Source: JBBPZA01 sp963728925 | GTDB lineage: Bacteria > Actinomycetota > Thermoleophilia > Solirubrobacterales > Solirubrobacteraceae | NCBI GenBank assembly: GCA_963728925.1 | Contig: CAVSMB010000029.1 | Span: 186,001 to 250,000, forward strand | Direction of reading: 5' to 3' | Length of the DNA stretch: 64,000 nt | Part shown: positions 21,554 through 30,827 of the stretch, one piece after another | Position numbering within the stretch: position 1 is the stretch's first letter | Layout of the letters: each line of letters starts with the position of its first letter | The notes under the pieces: generated by a model | Told to the model about the DNA's origin: nothing | Database searches by the model: none | The model's input: only the letters and a program-made list of their open reading frames with translations | Translations under genes and position numbers: made by a program

Positions 21554-22417
21554 TCAGCGCGCCTGCGGCAGCCTCTTCGCACCGCGCTTCGCTGCCGGCG
21601 CCGAGGGCGGCGGCACAACCGGCCCGATGTCCCCATCCGGCGCTTCGTCCAGGTCGACGATCACCGGCGCGTGATCGCTCGGCCCGCTGCCCTTGCGGGC
21701 CTGCCGGTCCACCCACGCCGCCCGAACACGGTCGGCGACCGTCGTCCCGGCGAGGACGAGGTCGATCCGCATCCCGAGGTCCTGGTGGAACATCCCCGCC
21801 CGGTAGTCCCAGTAGGTGAAAACCCGTTCCTCCGGCCAGCGCTCGCGCACCACGTCGCGCAGGCCGAGCGCCTGGAGCTCCGCCAGCGCCTCGCGCTCGG
21901 GCGCTGTGACGTGGGTCTGGCCGACGTAGGCGTCCGGATCGAACACGTCGTCGTCGGTCGGCGCGATGTTCACGTCGCCACAGACGACCGTCGTCTCCGG
22001 ACCGGCGGCGACCACCTCGCGCAGCGAAGCCAGCCAGGCGAGCTTGTACTGGTAGTGCTCCGAGCCAGGGGTGCGCCCATTCGGCACGTAGACCGAGATC
22101 ACCCGGATGCCGCCGCAAACAGCGGACACCGCGCGCGCCTCCGGGTGCGGAAAGCCCGGCGCGCCGGCGAGTCCCGCCACAACGTCGTCCAGCCCGACGC
22201 GCGAGAGGATGGCCACGCCGTTCCACGTCGCCTCGCCGTGAACGGCGACGGCATAGCCGCGGTCGGCCAGCTCGTCGCCGAGCAGATCGACGAACGCGTC
22301 GTCGGCGAGCTTGGTCTCCTGCAGGCAGACCACGTCGGGGCGGCGCTGCTCCAGCCACGGCAGCAGCCGCGGCACGCGCTGCTTGACCGAGTTGACGTTC
22401 CACGTCGCGATTCGCAC
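21554..22417 (-). CDS. xth: Exodeoxyribonuclease III
   Basis: The 287-residue protein starts RIATWNVNSVKQR and has the AP-endonuclease family blocks CLQETKL near residue 45, VISVYVPNG near residue 110, CGDVNIAP near residue 145 and the terminal SDHAPVIVDL. It acts on abasic sites and 3' ends in base excision repair. GTG 22417 is preferred over GTG 22426 because a TACCGT box lies seven bases before it. A proline/lysine-rich tail of about 30 residues follows the catalytic domain. Confidence 0.93.
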   Translation of the reverse strand: MRIATWNVNSVKQRVPRLLPWLEQRRPDVVCLQETKLADDAFVDLLGDELADRGYAVAVHGEATWNGVAILSRVGLDDVVAGLAGAPGFPHPEARAVSAVCGGIRVISVYVPNGRTPGSEHYQYKLAWLASLREVVAAGPETTVVCGDVNIAPTDDDVFDPDAYVGQTHVTAPEREALAELQALGLRDVVRERWPEERVFTYWDYRAGMFHQDLGMRIDLVLAGTTVADRVRAAWVDRQARKGSGPSDHAPVIVDLDEAPDGDIGPVVPPPSAPAAKRGAKRLPQAR

Positions 22418-22424
22418 CGACCCC

Positions 22425-22430
22425 ACGGTA
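22425..22430 (-). promoter_or_regulatory. -10 box TACCGT, leaderless start of xth
   Basis: TACCGT on the minus strand lies seven bases before GTG 22417, matching the leaderless pattern seen elsewhere in the window. Confidence 0.45.
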
Positions 22431-22449
22431 CTCGGGGGCGCGGGTTCGG

Positions 22450-22535
22450 GGTGGGCGGGGGCCGCGCCTTCGAGGTGGGCGGGGGCCGCGGGCCCGGGTG
22501 AGCGGGGGCCTCGCCTTCGCGGTGGGTCGCGCCCC
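22450..22535 (+). repeat. G-rich 24-bp tandem repeat
   Basis: The unit GGTGGGCGGGGGCCGCG plus a short CCTTCGA-type tail recurs at 22450, 22474 and, with changes, at 22497 and 22521. Together with GGGGG-CGC-GGG just upstream, several G runs are close enough to form a G-quadruplex on the plus strand. It fills the space between the xth promoter and the end of the sugar dehydrogenase gene. Confidence 0.65.
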
Positions 22536-22540
22536 CTGTC

Positions 22541-25295
22541 TTACCCCACCGCTCGCGCCATGTCCGCCTGGACTTCGGCGGCGGTGATGCCGCGGTTGTA
22601 GATGCGGACGTCGTCGATCTTGCCGCTGAACCACTCGCCCCAGATCGAGTTGCCGCCGATCTTCAGCGGGCCGGTCGACGCGGTGATCGGGCCGGAGAAG
22701 GCCTTGGAGGCCTTCTCGACGCCGTCGACGTAGAACTTCCAGGTCGTGCCGTTCCAGGTGGTCGCGATGTGCGACCAGGTGTTGACGGGCAGCGCCGCGG
22801 GGGCGCTGACATCGGCCCCGCCGATCCAGGCGGACGGGCGCGCCGCTCCGCCGCCGTAGGACGAGACGCCGTAGAGCGCGTAGACCAGGTCGCCCGGCGT
22901 CTCCTTGAGCAGGACCGTCCGCCAGTTCGAGATCGCGGCGGGGTTGACCCACGCCTCGAGCGTCATGCCCGTGGTCAGATCGAGGGAGTTGCTGTCCGGG
23001 ACGCTCACCGAGTTGTTCGTCCCGTTGAACGACAGCGAGGAGCCGTTGCGACCGGTCGTCCGCGTCGCGCCGGTGATCGTGCCGGTATTCCCGCGACCGG
23101 ACGCATCGGCGACCGTGGCGCCCGAGGACTCCTCGAATCCGTACGCGCCGACGAGCGAGGTGTCGGCCACCGGGCCGGCGTCCCGGTAGACCGCGGTGTG
23201 GGTGAAAGAGCTCGCCGGGATGGTGATGTCGTGGAGCTGGGCCCCGGAGTCCGACCAGTGGTCGAAGTTCCACACCCGCCCACCGGACTGGAAGGTGTCG
23301 CCGGCGGAGATCGAGGTGCGGAAGCCGATCGTGGCCTGGGCGGTGAACGGTGCGGTCACGTTGCGCCCCGAATATGTCAGCGGCGCGCCGGCCGGCTGGC
23401 TGTCGAGCGTCATCGTCGTCGTCTCGGGACGGATCGCGATGGTCGTCGACGAGGTGAGGCCCGAGGAGTCCGTTGCGGTCAGCGTGATCTGGTAGTAGGA
23501 GTCGGCGTCGTGATCGTCGCGGATCGCGAACTGCCCGGTGCTGACGCCGTGGAGATCGACGACCGGGTGGGTGTGCGAGACGTGGATGAGGGTCACGGTC
23601 CAGTCCAGGGCCGACGCCGGCAGCGCGCCGTCCTGCGGGTCGGTGGCCGAGCCGCGGACGGTCATCGTGTCGCCGTCGCGGTAGAGCGACCCGCCCGTCG
23701 GCGCCTCGATCGTCGGCACGGGCCGGTCGTTGCCGACCGTGATCGGCACCGACGTGGTGTCGGTTCCGCCGCGCCCGTCGGTGACTGTCAGCCGCGCGGT
23801 GTAGGTGCCGGGCGTCGTGTAGGTGTAAGCGGGGTTCGGCGCGGTCGAGGTGGCCGAGCCGTCGCCGAAGTCCCACTGGTAGGTCAGGGCGTCGCCGTCG
23901 GGATCGTTGGAGCCGGCGCTCGAGAACGAGACCGCAAGCGGGGGCAGCCCGCTTGAAGGCGTTCCGCTGGCCAGCGCGGTCGGCGGAGTGTTCCCCGCCG
24001 TGTACCGGACTTCCTTGACGGAGCCGGTGCCGGGCGTCCCCGTGCCGAAGTTCACGATGACGAGGTTGCCGCCCGGACCGGTCTCGAGATCGACCGGGCC
24101 GAGGAGCCCGCTCGCGAAGTCGGTGGCGCTCGAGAACCTGCCGGAGCCGTCGAGAAGCGCACGTCGCACGTCGCCCGTCGCGTAGTCGCCGAAGAAGATC
24201 GAACCCCTGTAGGCGGCCGGGTACTGCGAGGCGGTGTACTCCGGGCCGCCGACGGCGGCCTTCGAGGACCCGAGGTGCGGGTACTCATAGTCCGGCAGCA
24301 CGTCCGCGGCTGCCGTTCCCTCCTTGGCGTACTCCGCCGTGCACTCGGAGCGGCTCGAGTAGCCGGCCGTGTGGTGCAGCCCTTCGTGGCACGGCCACCC
24401 GAAGTTGCTCCCGCCGGCGATCGGCATGAGCTCGAACTCCTCGTAGGTGTTCCAGCCGACGTCGCCGACCGCGAGCCCGCCGCCGGGGCGCACGGTGAAG
24501 CGGTACGGGTTGCGCAGCCCCTTGGCGAAGAGCCTGGTACAGACGTGAGTAAGGTCGGCGTCGCTTGGGCAGAACGCATGTCCTGGCAGACCGCGGCCGT
24601 TGCGGTCGACGTGCATGATCTTTCCCGCGAAGCTCTGCTCGTTGTAGACGCGCAGCGCGTTCGGGTCCACGATCGAGGAGTTCGCGCCGTCCCCGGAGCC
24701 GACCCACAGGGTCCCGTCGGGAGCCGAGCGCACCGTGCCGATCGTGTGCTCGCTGTGGTCGGTGGGAATGCAGTCGACGGTGTCGGACGGCGTCGGACAG
24801 GGACCGGAGGAGTAGGTGCCGAGGATCGGCGTCTCGGGGCCGAGAGCGTTGTCGTCGCCCAGCGTGAAGCGGCTGACGCGGGCGACGTTCGCCTGTGTCC
24901 CGTCGGGGAAGATCTGGTTGAGGTCGTACGTGTAGGCGAGGTAGATGTAGTGGTTGGCCGCGTACGAGCTGTCGACGGCGATCCCGAGCAGCCCCTGGTC
25001 GTCGAAGGCGGCCACACGGCCCGACATGTCCAGCAGCGTCGTCGGAGTGCCGCCTCCGGGCGCAACCACCTTCAGGCGTCCCTCGCGCTCGATGATCAGC
25101 ATCCGCCCGTCGGGCGTCCACGCGACCCCGGACGGCGCGGAGAGGCCACTGGCGAGCGTCGCCTCCTGAAAGCCCGCGGGGTAGGTGGCGGCGGCGGCCG
25201 GCTGGGCGGCGGCCTAGGGCGGCGACCAGCAGGAGGAGCGCGGCGAGCATCGCCTTCGCCGCTCGAGCATGAGCGCTGTCGCTGGTACGGGGCAC
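22541..25295 (-). CDS. Secreted PQQ-type sugar dehydrogenase with PKD and LamG-like domains, signal peptide out of frame
   Basis: The long frame (about 880 residues) opens AAAATYPAGFQEATLASGLS and carries a GSDH-type beta propeller: APSGVAWTPDGRMLIIER, DDQGLLGIAVDSSY, GTLWVGSGDGANSS and GLRNPYRFTVRPGGGLAVGD. A PKD domain (YQWDFGDGSATSTAPNPAYT) follows in mid-protein, and a LamG/concanavalin-like domain (LEAWVNPAAISNW, WSHIATTWNGTTWKFYVDG) is at the C terminus. A signal peptide (MLAALLLLVAAL, from GTG 25295) is encoded just upstream but in another frame. Removing one A in CTAGG near 25214 would join them. As read, the main frame is blocked by TAG there, so either the gene is freshly frameshifted or the base is a sequencing error. 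Substrates would be extracellular sugars or polysaccharide ends. Confidence 0.83.
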
Positions 25296-25453
25296 GGATT
25301 GCCTTCCCTTGGGGGCCCTTGTGAACCTACGGCCCAGAGCCTGCGTGGCGGAAAAACGTCCATCCTGCCGTCTGGCCACTAGCGGCGGCGCGGTGTCCCT
25401 GCGGTCGAGGGCGCCGTCCGATGAGTTGGCGGCCATGCTGCAGTCTTGGAGAC

Positions 25454-26053
25454 ATGACACGCGTAATCGCAGGTATCACGACGTCGGTCGACGGCTACAT
25501 CACAGGCCCCGACGACGGGCCTGGCCGGGGCCTCGGCGAGGGCGGCGAGCGGCTGCACTACTGGGTCTTCGGCGGGCCATGGACCTACGCCGACGCCCCC
25601 GAGGGCGAGCCGACAGGCGACGACGCGGCCTGGCTCGCCGACGTCACCTCGCGGGTCGGGGCGGTCGTCGGCGGGCGCTGGACCTATGAGGCAGCCGACC
25701 ACTGGGGCGACGAGAACCCGTGGGGCCTGCCGTTCTTCATCGTGACCCACCGGCCGGAGGAGCAGCCACCGGGCGAGGCGTTCACGTTCGTCGCAGGCGT
25801 CGAAGCCGCGGTCGACGCGGCGCGCGAGGCCGCGGCCGGGCGCGACGTCCACGTCATGGGCGGCGCCGACGTGATCCGCCAGGCGCTCGACGCCGGGGTG
25901 GTCGACGAGCTGACCATCATCGTCGCGCCGGTGATCCTAGGCGGCGGCAAGCGCCTCTTCGAGGGCTTCGCGCGGGACGTGGAGCTCGAGCACCTCGGGG
26001 TCCGCCAGTCGGCCTTCGCGACGTTCATCGACTACCGGGTCTCGAGCGCCTGA
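25454..26053 (+). CDS. Dihydrofolate reductase-like (RibD C-terminal) protein
   Basis: The 199-residue protein has the family start VIAGITTSVDGYITGPDD, GAVVGGRWTYE near residue 75, VHVMGGADVIRQAL near residue 135 and APVILGGGKRLFE near residue 160. These are features of the DHFR/RibD C-terminal reductase fold that binds NADPH. The substrate is unknown; such proteins are common in actinobacteria. ATG 25454 is preceded by a GGAG site four bases upstream. Confidence 0.85.
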   Translation: MTRVIAGITTSVDGYITGPDDGPGRGLGEGGERLHYWVFGGPWTYADAPEGEPTGDDAAWLADVTSRVGAVVGGRWTYEAADHWGDENPWGLPFFIVTHRPEEQPPGEAFTFVAGVEAAVDAAREAAAGRDVHVMGGADVIRQALDAGVVDELTIIVAPVILGGGKRLFEGFARDVELEHLGVRQSAFATFIDYRVSSA

Positions 26054-26065
26054 TCGCCGCGGGCT

Positions 26066-26836
26066 CTAGCCCCTGCCGACGAACGGCATCTTTGTCGCCA
26101 AGACCGTCATGAACTCGACGTTGGCGTCGAGCGGCAGGTCCGCCATGTAGCGCACCGCGTCGGCCACGTGCCGGACGGCCATCGTCGGCTCAGACGCGAC
26201 CGAGCCGTCGGCCTGCGGAACGCCGCGGCTCATCGCCGCCGTCATGTCGGTGGCGGCGTTGCCGACGTCGATCTGCCCGCAGGCGATGTCGTGGCGGCGG
26301 CCCTCGAGCGACATCGCCTTCGTGAGCCCGGTGATCGCGTGCTTGGTCGCCGTGTACGCGACGGCGTTCGGCCGGGGAACGTGGGCCGAGATCGAGCCGT
26401 TGTTGATGATCCGGCCCCCCCTGGGGCTCTGCTCCTGCATCGCGCGAAACGCCTCTTGCGCGCACAGGAACGCCCCGGTGAGGTTGGTCGCCACCACCGC
26501 CTCCCAGTCCTCGAGGGCAAGGTCCTCGACCGGCGCCGACGGGCCGAAGACCCCGGCGTTGTTGAAGAGCAAGTCCAAGCGGCTGAGCTCGCCCTTCACC
26601 CGCGCGAACAGCGAGCGAACCGAGGCTGGGTCGGTCACGTCGGCGCGGACGACCAGCGTCCGCTCACGGCCATGACCGCTGAGCGCGACCGTCTCGCGGA
26701 GCGTCGCCTCGCGACGCCCGGCCAACGCGACCTGCCAGCCGGCCTCGAGCAGCGCGAGCGCGACCTGGCGGCCGATACCCGACCCGGCGCCGGTGACGAC
26801 GGCGATACGCGGCGTTGCGCGAGAGAGCGATGTCAC
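26066..26836 (-). CDS. SDR family oxidoreductase coupled to the RES toxin gene
   Basis: The 256-residue protein has VVTGAGSGIGRQVALALLEA (cofactor), LLFNNAGVFGP, the catalytic Ser in NNGSISAH, and YTATKHAITG. GTG 26836 overlaps the RES toxin stop by four bases (GTGA), so this oxidoreductase is translated as the third member of the antitoxin-toxin-SDR operon. The substrate is unknown. The coupling to an NAD-degrading toxin is unusual; accidental juxtaposition cannot be excluded. Confidence 0.88.
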   Translation of the reverse strand: MTSLSRATPRIAVVTGAGSGIGRQVALALLEAGWQVALAGRREATLRETVALSGHGRERTLVVRADVTDPASVRSLFARVKGELSRLDLLFNNAGVFGPSAPVEDLALEDWEAVVATNLTGAFLCAQEAFRAMQEQSPRGGRIINNGSISAHVPRPNAVAYTATKHAITGLTKAMSLEGRRHDIACGQIDVGNAATDMTAAMSRGVPQADGSVASEPTMAVRHVADAVRYMADLPLDANVEFMTVLATKMPFVGRG

Positions 26837-27456
26837 GGGGCGAGTGACGCGGTCGTGATCTGTGGTTCTTCGAAGACGAGATCCCTTCCGTTCTCCCACG
26901 CCTCCAGGGCGGGATGTCTCGTGCCGCTCGCGCGGTAGCGCACCAGGTCCCAGAGCCCCTCCGGGCAGCGACCGTCCTGCGATGTGAGGCTCCCCGGCCA
27001 GTCAAGCGCGTCGAGGGGTAGCGGTGTCCATGGCCCGAGGACGCGAGGCTCGAGGACGACGAGACTGCTCGTTCCCGGCAGCGCCGCCGACGGTGTGACG
27101 AAGGCGCTGGGACCTCCCTCTCGGAACGCCCGGGCCAGGGCTCGACACGGCTCGTGATCATCGGACACGAGGTCTTGCGCGTCGAGCCCGAACTGGCCGG
27201 CGTTGTCGAAGGTCAACTTGAACGGTTGCTCGGCCAGCTGGGCTCGGAGGGCCCAGAGCGGGTAGCGCAGGAGCAGGGCACGTTCGCGCGTTCGCCGGTC
27301 CTCGTTGCGGAGAAGCTCCGCCCACGGTGTGAGGGGGTGCAGGCCGAGGTACTGGGTGAACCCGGCATCAGCCTCGTTGTAGCGGCCTGCCGAGAAGTTC
27401 TCGACCGACCATAGAGGCGTCTCGTAGTTCGCGAGCCTGAACGAGATCAGCTCCAA
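26833..27456 (-). CDS. RES-domain toxin (NAD+ phosphorylase family)
   Basis: The 207-residue protein has the RES pattern: FRLANYETPLW at the N terminus, the core SAGRYNEADAGFTQYLG with its Arg, and TPWAELLR supplying the acidic residue. RES toxins deplete NAD+ and arrest growth; the partner is an Xre/MbcA/ParS-type antitoxin, encoded just upstream. The TTG at 27456 is chosen because AGGAGG lies four bases before it, directly after the antitoxin stop. The toxin frame looks intact although the antitoxin is frameshifted. Confidence 0.85.
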   Translation of the reverse strand: MELISFRLANYETPLWSVENFSAGRYNEADAGFTQYLGLHPLTPWAELLRNEDRRTRERALLLRYPLWALRAQLAEQPFKLTFDNAGQFGLDAQDLVSDDHEPCRALARAFREGGPSAFVTPSAALPGTSSLVVLEPRVLGPWTPLPLDALDWPGSLTSQDGRCPEGLWDLVRYRASGTRHPALEAWENGRDLVFEEPQITTASLAP

Positions 27457-27464
27457 GGCCCCTC

Positions 27465-27946
27465 CTATGCGGCAACGTTGCCGCGACACGCGGCGGCCGC
27501 AGCGAGCAGGGTCTCGAGGCGTTCGGGGTCGTCCAGGACGGTGGCGGGCGCCGCGCCGTCGAGGTCAGCACGCGGATGTTGGAACCACTCAACAACCCCC
27601 GGACCGGTGAGGCTGTGGCGGAGCTGGTTCACGATCCGCGCGACGATGGGGAGGCGGCGCTCGTCGCTGCTGCTCGGCGCGGTTGTCGCTCGCTCCGAGA
27701 TCCACCGCTGGTACGTGCGAAGCCCCACGCCGAGGAGGTCGGCCTTGCGGGGCTGGGCCACCGAGGGAGCGTCGCCTCCAGCCACCGGACGACGTCGGTC
27801 GCCGGGCGGTCTTCGCCGATCGGCTCGCGTTCAGCGATGCGAGCAAACAGGAACCGGATCTGCTCGAGCGCGAGGCGGAGCTGACGCCGCCGTTGCGGAT
27901 CGTCTTCGCGCAGGGCTGCCTGGGCCCGCAATGCGGCTCCCTGCAC
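27465..27946 (-). pseudogene. Xre/DUF2384-type antitoxin, frameshifted
   Basis: Two overlapping frames make one antitoxin. From GTG 27946 the first frame reads QIRFLFARIAEREPIGED and DVVRWLEATLP; near 27766 it must shift to continue as SVAQPRKADLLGVGLRTYQR, then RIVNQLRHSLTGPGVVEWFQ and DDPERLETLLAAAAACRG. The second part holds the helix-turn-helix-like segment and the C-terminal toxin-binding region of MbcA/ParS/Xre antitoxins. As it stands the protein is split by one base. Either the locus is degenerate, or the sequence has an indel here, or a programmed shift occurs. Confidence 0.72.
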
Positions 27947-27989
27947 CCGAATCCATACCCTAGCCTACGCCGTGTACAAAAAGCCTCGC

Positions 27990-28652
27990 TCACGGACCTA
28001 GTCCGTCCGCTCGGAAGAGCCCGGTCTGGTAGGCGAGCACGACCGCTTGCACGCGGTCGCGGAGGTCGAGCTTCTGGAGGATGTGGGTGACGTGGGTCTT
28101 GACCGTCGTGTCGCTGATGTACAGCTCTCGCGCGATCTCTGCGTTGGAGAGGCCACTCGCAATCAGCCGGAGGATCTCTCGTTCACGCTCGGTGAGCTCG
28201 TCGAAGCCCTTCGGAGGCTCCGGGCGCTGGATGCCGGCGAAGCGTTTGATCACGCGTTTCGTGATCCCGGGTGAGAGAAGCGCGTCGCCGGCGGCGACGG
28301 TGCGGATGGCGGCGATCAGCTGTTCAGGCGGATCGTCCTTCAGGACGAAGCCGCTAGCGCCTGAGCTCAGTCCTTCGTAGACGTATTCGTCGAGGTCGAA
28401 GGTCGTGAGAATCAGGACTCGGGCGGCCCCGTCGGCGGCGAGGATTCGTCGGGTCGCCTGGAGGCCGTCGAGCTCGGGCATGCGTATGTCCATCAGGACG
28501 ACAGTGGGACGAAAACGCGCCGCCTTGTCCACGGCCTCGAGCCCGTTGCTCGCCTCGGCCACCACCTCGATGTCCTCCTCGCCGGCCAGCAGCATGCGAA
28601 AGCCCGCGCGGACCATCGACTGGTCGTCGGCGACAAGCACGCGGATGCTCAC
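27990..28652 (-). CDS. NarL/LuxR-type response regulator
   Basis: The 220-residue protein has a receiver domain (VLVADDQSMVRAGF, phospho-acceptor Asp in VVLMDIRMPELDG near residue 55, Lys in GFVLKDD) and a C-terminal LuxR helix-turn-helix (LTEREREILRLIASGLSNAE, VKTHVTHILQKLDLRDR). It pairs with the kinase just upstream, whose stop overlaps its GTG start (GTGA). The controlled genes are unknown. Confidence 0.93.
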   Translation of the reverse strand: MSIRVLVADDQSMVRAGFRMLLAGEEDIEVVAEASNGLEAVDKAARFRPTVVLMDIRMPELDGLQATRRILAADGAARVLILTTFDLDEYVYEGLSSGASGFVLKDDPPEQLIAAIRTVAAGDALLSPGITKRVIKRFAGIQRPEPPKGFDELTEREREILRLIASGLSNAEIARELYISDTTVKTHVTHILQKLDLRDRVQAVVLAYQTGLFRADGLGP

Positions 28653-29812
28653 GGGCCGTCGCCCCTGAGGGGCAGGCGCGTCGTGAGGACGAAACCGCCT
28701 TCCTTCGCAGTACCGGCGGTCATCTCACCACCGTAGATCTTGACGCGCTCGCGGATGCCGACGAGGCCGTGGCCGTGATCGTGGTTCGGCATCGCCCCGT
28801 TGCCGTCGTCGCGGACTTCGATGTGCAGCTCGTCGGAGCCGTAGCCGACGATCACCTCGGCCTGGCTGGCGTGCGCATGCTTGAGCGCGTTGGTGAGGCC
28901 TTCCTGAACGATCCGGTAGGCAGAGAGGTCGAGTGCGTGCGGGAGGGGGTAGGGCTCGCCATCGACGTGCAGACGCACCGGAAGGCCGGCGCGGCCGACC
29001 TCGTCCGACAGGACGTGGAGGCTGCGGAGCCCTCGCTGAGGTGCGCGCGCGTCCTCGCCATCGTCGCGCATCGCGCCGAGCAGCCGCCGCATCTCCCCGA
29101 GCGCCGTGCGGCCGGTCCGCTCGACACCCTGGAGCGCCTCCCTGTCCTCCGGGAGGGCTTCGGGCAGCTTGTGGCGGACGGCGCCGACCTGGAGGACCAT
29201 CACGCTGACGGCGTGCGCGACGATGTCGTGGAGCTCGCGCGCGATGCGGGCGCGTTCTTCGGCGACCGCGATGCGGGCGGCCGCCTCCCGCTCGCGCTCG
29301 GCGAGGCTGGCACGCACCTCTGCCGCTTCGGCCCGCTCGCCCCGCTCGCGCATCGCGAACCCGGCGAGCCAGCCGACCGCGAACAGCAGGGGAGTGAAGG
29401 TCAACTCCCCAGGGTCGTTGCTCGGGTCGTTGTAGACGACGATCGCCGCGCCGCCGAGCACGATCGCCAAGCCGAGCCGCGCCCGAACGGCGTCGCGGAG
29501 GTTGCCGAGCAGGAAGGCGGCGGCGAACCCGGCGACGTAGGCGCTGGCCGTGAAGGGGACCAGCCGCCCATCGACGAACGAGAGCGCTGCGGCCAGCACC
29601 CAGACCGACGCGGGTGCGGCGAAGGGGAAGCGGCGGCGCGCGAGCAGAGCGACCACGACGAGCGCGATCGCCGGTGCGGCGAACCAGGGCGTCGTGCGTG
29701 GCTCTCGCAGCGGGTCGTGCCTGAGAGCGACCTCGAGCGCGCTTTCGACCGCGGCGATCGCGATCAGCACGTCGAACCCGTACGCGCGCGCGAGGGACCA
29801 GACCCGGGTCAC
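28649..29812 (-). CDS. Sensor histidine kinase (HisKA_3 type)
   Basis: About 387 residues. Four to five hydrophobic segments occupy residues about 10-165 with no large extracellular loop, so the sensor probably responds to the membrane or a small signal. The dimerisation/phospho-acceptor helix is RARIARELHDIVAHAVSVM (His near residue 207) and the ATPase domain has IVQEGLTNALKHAHAS and GHGLVGIRERVKIYGG. GTG 29812 sits six bases after TACGTT, so I prefer it to the TTG at 29830. It forms a two-gene operon with the response regulator. Confidence 0.9.
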   Translation of the reverse strand: MTRVWSLARAYGFDVLIAIAAVESALEVALRHDPLREPRTTPWFAAPAIALVVVALLARRRFPFAAPASVWVLAAALSFVDGRLVPFTASAYVAGFAAAFLLGNLRDAVRARLGLAIVLGGAAIVVYNDPSNDPGELTFTPLLFAVGWLAGFAMRERGERAEAAEVRASLAEREREAAARIAVAEERARIARELHDIVAHAVSVMVLQVGAVRHKLPEALPEDREALQGVERTGRTALGEMRRLLGAMRDDGEDARAPQRGLRSLHVLSDEVGRAGLPVRLHVDGEPYPLPHALDLSAYRIVQEGLTNALKHAHASQAEVIVGYGSDELHIEVRDDGNGAMPNHDHGHGLVGIRERVKIYGGEMTAGTAKEGGFVLTTRLPLRGDGP

Positions 29813-29818
29813 CCGGTG

Positions 29819-29824
29819 AACGTA
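29819..29824 (-). promoter_or_regulatory. -10 box TACGTT, leaderless start of the kinase gene
   Basis: TACGTT on the minus strand lies six bases before GTG 29812. Confidence 0.5.
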
Positions 29825-29930
29825 GTGCAAGCCCCCGAGCTTCGCCTCCGACCTGAGGAGGACTCGGAGTCATCGGCTGGTAGGAGCTCGAATCCGGCCT
29901 GCGGACGACGCGCTCTCACAGCCACGCTCT

Positions 29931-29936
29931 TAGCGT
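29931..29936 (+). promoter_or_regulatory. -10 box TAGCGT for the CPBP protease gene
   Basis: TAGCGT places the transcript start near 29943. That leaves a 27-base leader with a GGAGGAG ribosome site before ATG 29970. An ATG at 29943 exactly six bases after the box would instead be a leaderless start. Confidence 0.5.
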
Positions 29937-29969
29937 CGCGGCATGCACTCGACCAGCGGAGGAGAGCTC

Positions 29970-30827
29970 ATGCAGGCCCCGACCGACAGCGTCGCCACCC
30001 GCCCCGCTTCGCCCACACGGCAGGAGCCGAGCGGCGCCCGACCCCGAGCCACCGGTGCCGCCCATCCAGCGCCACCGGCCGACGAGCGAGCGCTGCCTCA
30101 GCTGGAGCTCCGCGGCATCATCGCCGTCTGGGCCGCGGCCGCCCTGCCCATGGGACTGTTCGCCTGGGTGGTGGCACCGCTGCTCGCCGACCAGCTGAGC
30201 GGTGGCAGTGCCCTGACCCGCGCGCTGCTGATTACCCTGGCCGCCGGACTGGTCTGGCAGTTCGTGCTGGTGCTGATACTTGTCCGGCGCGAGCAGGGAA
30301 CGCTGCGCTGGCCGGTGGTGCGAGACGCGCTCTGGCTCCGTGCCCCGCGTAGTCCGCGCACCGGGCGGCGCGGAGGCCGGGTCTGGCTCGTCGTCGTGCC
30401 CCTGATCGTTGCTCTTGCCGCCGAGGAGCTCGTGCCCGGCCTGCCCCATCCCGTAGGCCGCGACTTCGGCGACTTCCTCGATTCGCACGCCGGGCACGCA
30501 CTCCTGGCAGGAGGGTGGGGCTGGTTCGCGATCATCCTGGCGGGAATGGTCTTCAACACCGTGCTGGGCGAGGAGCTGCTGTTCCGCGGGTTCCTGCTTC
30601 CCCGGATGAACGGCGTGTTCGGCCGGCGCGACTGGCTGGCGAACGGCGTGCTCTTCGCGGTCTACCACCTGCACGTGCCGTGGGTCATCCCCCAGGCGCT
30701 GCTCGACACGTTCATCCTCGCCTACCCCTCCAAGCGCTACCGCAGCGCGCTCGTCGGCATCGTCGTGCACAGCGCACAGACCGTCGTCCTCGGTGCGCTC
30801 ACCCTCTCCCTAGTGCTCAAGGGCTGA
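29970..30827 (+). CDS. CPBP family intramembrane glutamic endopeptidase
   Basis: The 285-residue protein has several membrane segments and the ABI/CPBP catalytic motif VLGEELLFRGFLLPR (Glu-Glu near residue 200), with the second motif FAVYHLHVPW near residue 230. These intramembrane proteases process prenylated or bacteriocin-like substrates or act in signalling; the target here is unknown. A 50-residue Pro/Ala-rich N terminus precedes the first membrane segment. ATG 29970 has a GGAGGAG ribosome site; a leaderless start at 29943 would add nine residues. The 3' end overlaps the convergent P450 gene by 11 bases. Confidence 0.83.
   Translation: MQAPTDSVATRPASPTRQEPSGARPRATGAAHPAPPADERALPQLELRGIIAVWAAAALPMGLFAWVVAPLLADQLSGGSALTRALLITLAAGLVWQFVLVLILVRREQGTLRWPVVRDALWLRAPRSPRTGRRGGRVWLVVVPLIVALAAEELVPGLPHPVGRDFGDFLDSHAGHALLAGGWGWFAIILAGMVFNTVLGEELLFRGFLLPRMNGVFGRRDWLANGVLFAVYHLHVPWVIPQALLDTFILAYPSKRYRSALVGIVVHSAQTVVLGALTLSLVLKG

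Noticed and set aside
22450..22535. G-rich repeat as a CRISPR array
   Set aside because: Units are contiguous 23-24-bp copies with no unique spacers and no cas genes are present.
29943..29969. Leaderless ATG at 29943 as the start of the CPBP protease
   Set aside because: It fits the TANNNT-6 rule, but the same promoter gives a normal 27-base leader with a strong GGAGGAG site for ATG 29970, which I judged more likely; both remain possible.
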